Positions 6,635 to 10,726 of a stretch of 10,726 bases of DNA are shown in pieces; position 1 is the stretch's first letter; the number at the start of each line of letters is the position of its first letter. Position numbers and translations under genes: made by a program. The DNA comes from Gammaproteobacteria bacterium (GTDB taxonomy: Bacteria; Pseudomonadota; Gammaproteobacteria; UBA9214), in contig DMKK01000297.1 of the NCBI GenBank assembly GCA_003454335.1, positions 1 to 10,726 of the forward strand. Reading direction: 5' to 3'. The notes under the pieces are model-generated. The model did not search any database, was not told where the DNA came from, and saw only the letters and a program-made list of their open reading frames with translations.

Positions 6635-7894
6635 CTACATCCACCATAGCGAGAAAAATGGAACATAGGTAATCAGTGCCAGCCAGCCGACCATCAGCAC
6701 CAGAAACGGGATGGCGGCACGAAACAGTGATAGCACCGGGCGACCAAAACGCTGGCTGGCGATAAACAGGTTGATGCCGACGGGCGGCGTACTGTAACCG
6801 AGTTCAAGGTTCGCAAGAAAGATGATGCCAAGATGTATGGGATGGACACCGTAGCTTTCCGCGATAGGCAGGATAAGCGGTACGACCACGACGATGGCAG
6901 AGAAGATATCCATCATGCAGCCGACAATCAGCAGGAATGCATTCAGCAGCAGCAGGAACTGAAGCTGGCTGTCCACATGAATACTCATCCAGTCAAGAAT
7001 CTTCATGGGTACCTGCGCATCGATCAGCAGATTGGTCAGACCCATGGCCACGCTCAGGATGATCAGGATGCTGCCAACCAGCACCGCAGTATCCCGCAGC
7101 AGTAACGGCAGGTGTTTTATCAGATGAATTTCCCGATGGATCACACCTTCCAGCAGCAGTACATAGACTGCCGTGCATGCCGAGGCCTCGGTGATGGTCA
7201 CAAATCCGCCAAAGATCCCCACCAATATACCCAGGGGCAGGAGTAGATCCCAGAACCCCTCTAATAATGCACGGCCCAGTGTTGCAAACGAGAACTGGTG
7301 GCGCGGGATATCCGCCCGTCTGCCAACGTACAGGGCGTAGAGGCCGAGCAGTACCATCAACAAGATACCCGGAAAAATACCTGCCAGAAACATCATGTCG
7401 ATACTGACGCCGGCAACAATACCGTACAGCAGGATGGCAAGGCTGGGGGCGAACAACAGGCCCAGTGAACCGGAGGTGGTTAGCAGTCCCAGCGTGAACC
7501 GTTCCTTGTAGCCTGCATGCAGCAGCATAGGAAACATCAGGCCGCCCAGTGCAAGAATGGTGACACCGGAGGCGCCGGAGAATGCAGTAAAGAAGGCGCA
7601 GGACGCAATGGCGACACCCGCCATGCCGCCGGGTAGCCAGCCAACAGAGGCATTGAAGAGCTGGATCATGCGTTGCGGGGCACCGCCGGCGGCCAGTATC
7701 ACACCGGCAAAGGTAAACAGGGGGATTGCTGCAAGATGCGGTGAGGTTGCCAGCCGATTGAGTTCGACGGCGAGCAGGGCCGGATCCAGACCGGCATTAA
7801 ATGTTGCCAGCAGACTGCCGCCGGCCAGTGCGATAAACAATGGCAGGCCGAGCAGGGCAAGCAGAATCAGTGCGCCGACCAGGATCAGGGTCAT
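6635..7894 (-). CDS. dctM: TRAP transporter large permease (DctM/TatM type)
   Basis: This 419-residue inner-membrane protein is the ion-coupled transport channel of a TRAP (tripartite ATP-independent periplasmic) system. About a dozen hydrophobic segments are visible. Family hallmarks in order are FSGASGVTILALGGLMFPML (105-124), GSLGLLFAPSLAILLYG (142-158, the usual GxLGxxIPPS motif with FAPS in place of IPPS), TITEASACTAVY (233-244), GCMMDIFSAIVVVVPLILP (325-343) and NLELGYSTPPVGINLF (362-377). Length is normal for DctM. It begins in an ATGA overlap with the small-permease stop, as expected for the last gene of the cassette. The stop (TAG, 6635-6637) lies 10 nt from the end of the convergent DUF302-like gene, and no terminator hairpin is visible between them. 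The substrate cannot be read from this subunit. Confidence 0.95.
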   Translation of the reverse strand: MTLILVGALILLALLGLPLFIALAGGSLLATFNAGLDPALLAVELNRLATSPHLAAIPLFTFAGVILAAGGAPQRMIQLFNASVGWLPGGMAGVAIASCAFFTAFSGASGVTILALGGLMFPMLLHAGYKERFTLGLLTTSGSLGLLFAPSLAILLYGIVAGVSIDMMFLAGIFPGILLMVLLGLYALYVGRRADIPRHQFSFATLGRALLEGFWDLLLPLGILVGIFGGFVTITEASACTAVYVLLLEGVIHREIHLIKHLPLLLRDTAVLVGSILIILSVAMGLTNLLIDAQVPMKILDWMSIHVDSQLQFLLLLNAFLLIVGCMMDIFSAIVVVVPLILPIAESYGVHPIHLGIIFLANLELGYSTPPVGINLFIASQRFGRPVLSLFRAAIPFLVLMVGWLALITYVPFFSLWWM

Positions 7895-8388
7895 GACTCG
7901 CGATCAACCTTCGCCGGCGAAAACAATGCCCCTAGCAGGAAGTGCAGTGACAGCAGAAAAAAACCGAAGGGGATGATCAGGGCAAGGATTGAAGTCCAGC
8001 GTTCATGGTCTGCGACGTACTGCCAGTCGTCATACCAGAAACGTGTCGCTGCCCAGGTCATTACGCCACAGACTGCGGAGGAAATCAGGTACAGGGGTGG
8101 TTGCAGCAGCCTGATCCTTTCCGGGTTCATGCAGGCGGCCACGACATCAATGCGGATATGCTTGTTGCCTTCCACGGCCAGTACTGCGCCGAAGAAGGCG
8201 ACGTAGAGAACCATGTAGCGGGACAGGATGTCGCCATTCGGAATGCCGGTGCCGAAAAAGTTACGTGCCAGCACCTGACCGAAAATCAGCGCCAGCAGTA
8301 ACAGCAGGGAAGCGCCGGCCATAAAACTTTCCATGCGTATCAACGCATGCCGGAAACCTGTTACCCACTGGGGTTCAGTCAACAGCAT
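7891..8388 (-). CDS. dctQ: TRAP transporter small permease (DctQ/TatQ type)
   Basis: This 165-residue inner-membrane protein has four hydrophobic segments (about 22-42, 58-74, 98-115 and 133-156), the usual DctQ topology. The family signature is visible after helix 1: LARNFFGTGIPNGDILSRYM (40-59), then AFFGAVLAVEGNKHIRIDVV (64-83), matching the DctQ pattern of a Gly before a pre-helix acidic region and HIRxD. It partners DctM in one membrane complex. Its ATG at 8386-8388 lies inside the receptor gene, 14 nt before that gene's stop, and its own stop overlaps dctM by 4 nt, so the three genes are translationally linked. The ribosome site is weak, consistent with coupling. A later Met19 is possible but would remove only a short cytoplasmic tail. 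Confidence 0.92.
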   Translation of the reverse strand: MLLTEPQWVTGFRHALIRMESFMAGASLLLLLALIFGQVLARNFFGTGIPNGDILSRYMVLYVAFFGAVLAVEGNKHIRIDVVAACMNPERIRLLQPPLYLISSAVCGVMTWAATRFWYDDWQYVADHERWTSILALIIPFGFFLLSLHFLLGALFSPAKVDRES

Positions 8389-9436
8389 TTACGGCTTCTG
8401 CAGCCTCTTCCTCGCGGAAGTCCTGCAACCATTGATTGACCCTGTTAATGGTTGCCTCTGGAATATAGCCGTTCTTCATCAGGCTTTCACCGGCACGGAT
8501 GCGTATCCCCTGCAGGGCCTCTGATTCCAGACTTTCCTCGGCTTCGACTATTTGCATGCCGCGTCGCTGCAGGGTTTCAAGGCTGTCGACATTGTCCTTG
8601 CGCGTGGCAGTCACCAGCTTTTCACCGATGACGGCGCCGGTACGTTTTAGTATCTTTTGCAAGTCCTGGGGCAGGTTCTGGAAGAAACGGCGGGAGACAA
8701 CCAGCGAACCGATACCATTCGCCATGGGGACATTGGTGATGTATTGCGTTTTGGTGAACCACTGCATGGCAATGGCGCCAAGCGGTGGTGCATAGACGGT
8801 ATCAATCAGTCCGGTTGAAAGGCTGGTATAAACGTCAATGATTGATAACGGTACCGGTGACAGTCCGCTGGCATTGAAGAAGGCCTTGCCGAGAGGGTCG
8901 CCTTGCCAGTTCCAGATGCGGCGTTGTTTCAGGTCATCAAATTTCTGGATAGGTGCCTTTGAGAAGAAGTAGACAAAACCGACTTCCATCCAGCCCAGCA
9001 GTTCATAACCGTTGTCACGGTAACCCTGCTCGATCTCGGGCATGAGCCGCTGGCGGACGTAATCGATTTCCTCGATGCTGTTGAACAGGAACGGGAGTTC
9101 CATTACCCGGGTGGGTGAGTAGATTTGTCCGATACCGTAGCCGGTAAAGGCACCACCCTGCAGTTGTCCGAAGCGGATTTTTTTCAGTACCTCCGGTTCA
9201 TCACCCTGTACCGCACCGGGATAGATCTTGAATATCAGTCGTCCGTGGCTTTCTCGTCTGACCTCATTGGCCCATTCATGCAGCAGTTGTACCCAGGTAG
9301 TCCCGGCCGGTGCGAGGGTGGCAAACTTGAGCACATGGGGCTTTTCTGCCTGCAGTGGCGTACTCGTCAGGCTGACAGCAGTCAGCAACGTGACGGACAG
9401 CAGCCGGCATAGCGCAGTCAGGTACCTGTTAATCAA
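8375..9436 (-). CDS. dctP: TRAP transporter solute receptor (DctP family, TatP-like), TTG start
   Basis: This 353-residue periplasmic receptor captures substrate for the TRAP permease. It has an N-terminal signal (basic start, hydrophobic 12-24, likely cleavage after LQA at 30), followed by the DctP opening HVLKFATLAPAGTTWVQ (34-50) and FKIYPGAVQGDEPEVLKKIR (69-88). The start is TTG (9434-9436) overlapping the TGA of the preceding gene, with GAGGA at 9446-9450 nine nt upstream; no in-frame ATG would keep the signal peptide. The binding-site region differs from standard receptors. Aligned by eye to Haemophilus SiaP from memory, the two substrate-binding arginines (R127 and R147) fall on Val155 and Trp175 (LKQRRIWNWQGDPL, 169-182). 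This resembles the receptor of the Treponema pallidum TPAT system, where a hydrophobic ligand has been proposed. Ligand identity is inferred only as not a simple carboxylate. Confidence 0.92.
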   Translation of the reverse strand: MINRYLTALCRLLSVTLLTAVSLTSTPLQAEKPHVLKFATLAPAGTTWVQLLHEWANEVRRESHGRLIFKIYPGAVQGDEPEVLKKIRFGQLQGGAFTGYGIGQIYSPTRVMELPFLFNSIEEIDYVRQRLMPEIEQGYRDNGYELLGWMEVGFVYFFSKAPIQKFDDLKQRRIWNWQGDPLGKAFFNASGLSPVPLSIIDVYTSLSTGLIDTVYAPPLGAIAMQWFTKTQYITNVPMANGIGSLVVSRRFFQNLPQDLQKILKRTGAVIGEKLVTATRKDNVDSLETLQRRGMQIVEAEESLESEALQGIRIRAGESLMKNGYIPEATINRVNQWLQDFREEEAAEAVNAVD

Positions 9437-10329
9437 AACCAGTCATCCTCATAGCCAAGCAGTATGGCCGCTCTTTGTTTGGCAACCCCGTTTACCAGCG
9501 CCATTTCCGGATACAAATCATCCGGTGCATCGATGATGGCGGTCAGGCGCTCATGGAATGCCTGCTGATCCAGCCGCTGGCGGTCCAGAAATTCTGCCTG
9601 CAGCAGATCAACAATCAGCAGCTTGTTGTCATTGATTTCTGCTGCTCGCCGGAATTCTGTTTCTGCCCGGGAAAAATCACCGCCCAGCATGGGCGCACGG
9701 CCACCGTAATAGACACCGAAGAACATGTGGGCGCCGCCAAAATAGAATTCATTATCGAGGTCTATGACGCGCTGCATCAGGGCGGCGGTGTTGGCCAGGC
9801 TGGCAACCAGCGACATGTCGTCACGACTCAGATCAATCCACTTGCCAAGACAGCTGGCCGTCCAGAACAGTGCCGGCACTGCTTTTCTACCGGCCTTGCT
9901 GACGGCGGTTTCTACCGCCTCCAGTGAAGCAGATTCCGGGTCGATATCAATGCCGGCCAGTTTCAGTGCCTGTTGTGCATGTGCGTAACAGCGGCGGTAC
10001 AGCAGTTTCGCACGTACGGGGTCCTCGGTTTCCACAAAGCCAAAGCTGTAACCGTAAAATCCCTCGGCAGCATACAAGCGCAGTTCAGTATTCTTCGGAT
10101 CCTCGAGCAGCATACCTTCCAGCAGCTTCAGATTGGCCGGCATGGCGTCCCTGGCAAGTTGCAGGTCTGTTTCGCGGTTCATGGACTCAACGCCGCTGTC
10201 CAGAATGGTCTGTGAACCGCGGACAACCATCTGGCCCATGGAGCAGGCTGTCAGCAGGGTGAGTGTGCCAAGGAGTACAGAGAGTCTTGCCAGGGAATAC
10301 AGGCCGCGTGGATTTTGCTCTTGATCCAT
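9433..10329 (-). CDS. tatT: TRAP transporter T-component lipoprotein (TatT family, TPR)
   Basis: This 298-residue lipoprotein has a basic N-terminus, a hydrophobic stretch (about 13-26) and the lipobox LLTAC, so Cys29 is lipidated; Ser30 at +2 favours the outer membrane. The mature part is helical with TPR-like pairs. It carries features I associate with the TatT family: YAAEGFYGYSFGFVETED (86-103), LFWTASCLGKWIDLSRDDM (154-172) and GGAHMFFGVYYGGRAPMLGG (198-217), the latter leading into DFSRAETEFRRAAEI (218-232). In Treponema pallidum TatT forms a complex with the receptor TatP, and the name TPAT was given to TPR-associated TRAP transporters. The gene order here (T, P, Q, M, all overlapping) fits that type. 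It starts 10 nt after the dapE stop with AGAGA overlapping that stop, and shares TTGA with the receptor start. In this context tat does not mean twin-arginine translocation. Confidence 0.88.
   Translation of the reverse strand: MDQEQNPRGLYSLARLSVLLGTLTLLTACSMGQMVVRGSQTILDSGVESMNRETDLQLARDAMPANLKLLEGMLLEDPKNTELRLYAAEGFYGYSFGFVETEDPVRAKLLYRRCYAHAQQALKLAGIDIDPESASLEAVETAVSKAGRKAVPALFWTASCLGKWIDLSRDDMSLVASLANTAALMQRVIDLDNEFYFGGAHMFFGVYYGGRAPMLGGDFSRAETEFRRAAEINDNKLLIVDLLQAEFLDRQRLDQQAFHERLTAIIDAPDDLYPEMALVNGVAKQRAAILLGYEDDWF
9446..9450 (-). promoter_or_regulatory. Ribosome binding site supporting the TTG start of the receptor gene
   Basis: On the minus strand GAGGA (plus-strand TCCTC) stands nine nt before the TTG at 9434-9436, inside the last codons of tatT. 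In the same frame a TGA lies three codons upstream of the TTG and the next plausible starts would cut into the signal peptide, so this site decides the TTG start. Confidence 0.6.
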
Positions 10330-10339
10330 TCTTGTTCTC

Positions 10340-10726
10340 TCAGGTTAATAATTGTTTTAATATTTCTTCGTAGATAGCTGACAGTTTATCAAGTTCGGCA
10401 ATATTTACACATTCGTTTGTTTGGTGAATAGTAGCATTGACCGGGCCCAGTTCAACCACCTGCGCACCGGTTGGGGCAATAAACCGTCCATCCGAGGTGC
10501 CGCCGCTGGTGGAGAGTTCGGTGGCTATTCCTGCCGCCGCCTGTATGGCATGGCTGGCCGCCTCTACCAGTTCGCCGGCCGGAGTGAGGAACGGCTGACC
10601 GGAAAGCCGCCACTGGATGTCGTAATTCAGTCCGTGACCATCCAGGATTGCAACTATGCGTGCTTTCAGGGCGGCGGCCGTGGATTCGGTTGAGAACCGC
10701 AAATTGAACAGCAGTTCGATGTTTCC
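10340..10726 (-). CDS. dapE: Succinyl-diaminopimelate desuccinylase, C-terminal part (5' end outside window)
   Basis: DapE is a di-zinc cytoplasmic hydrolase that converts N-succinyl-LL-2,6-diaminopimelate to LL-diaminopimelate and succinate, supplying lysine and meso-DAP for peptidoglycan. About 128 residues are visible and the frame is open to the window edge, beginning GNIELLFNLRFSTEST. Family hallmarks are RFSTEST, WRLSGQPFLTPAGEL, LSTSGGTSDGRFI, GAQVVELGPVNATIHQTNE with the conserved metal-ligand-type His in TIHQ, and a final helix ending ILKQLLT. The stop is TGA 10340-10342. The TTG at 10700-10702 is an internal Leu codon, not a start. The cut is due to the window, not a damaged gene. 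It lies 10 nt upstream of tatT on the same strand, so the transporter is probably co-transcribed with it. Confidence 0.95.
   Translation of the reverse strand, partial: GNIELLFNLRFSTESTAAALKARIVAILDGHGLNYDIQWRLSGQPFLTPAGELVEAASHAIQAAAGIATELSTSGGTSDGRFIAPTGAQVVELGPVNATIHQTNECVNIAELDKLSAIYEEILKQLLT

Noticed and set aside
6622..6660. Bidirectional terminator at the convergent junction
   Set aside because: Only 10 nt separate the two stop codons and I found no stable inverted repeat with a T-run there.
10340..10726. dapE as a truncated pseudogene
   Set aside because: The frame is intact to the window edge and all C-terminal motifs are present; the missing part is outside the window.

Overview
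The window reads as chromosomal DNA of a free-living gammaproteobacterium, moderately GC-rich, with most genes closely packed. Several features point that way: a PEP-CTERM surface or exopolysaccharide-associated protein, a class A penicillin-binding protein of the PBP1b type with a UB2H domain, the yoaA-tsaB gene pair also found in Escherichia coli, and a REP-type repeat built around GTGGGAGCG. The genus cannot be named from the sequence alone.

Layout. Bases 2-292 are the 3' end of a PEP-CTERM protein, followed by a hairpin terminator at 316-346. A short regulatory gap (347-474) holds a possible promoter and two identical 8-bp palindromes. A plus-strand run follows at 475-6624: mrcB (PBP1b), a TPR lipoprotein overlapping it by 4 nt that is probably the PBP1b activator LpoP, the Fe-S helicase yoaA, tsaB for t6A tRNA modification, and a small exported DUF302-like protein. 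These genes are tightly spaced or overlapping and look like one transcription unit. A 52-nt inverted pair of REP hairpins lies inside the 3' end of the yoaA reading frame. It appears to have changed the helicase C-terminus and fused the frame into the start of tsaB.

The plus-strand run meets a convergent minus-strand run only 10 nt away. In transcription order the minus strand carries the 3' part of dapE (lysine/peptidoglycan precursor synthesis, cut by the window edge), then a four-gene transporter: a TPR lipoprotein of the TRAP T-component family (TatT), a solute receptor (DctP type, TTG start), a small permease (DctQ) and a large permease (DctM). All four overlap or abut. This matches the TPAT class of TRAP transporter described for Treponema pallidum TatT/TatP. 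By eye, the receptor has lost both arginines that normally bind the substrate carboxylate, so the cargo is probably not a simple dicarboxylate or sialic acid.

I see no RNA genes, CRISPR array, insertion sequence, phage genes or wholly new multi-gene system. The observations most worth following are the REPIN insertion in yoaA, the TPAT operon with its altered receptor, and the overlapping mrcB-lpoP pair.
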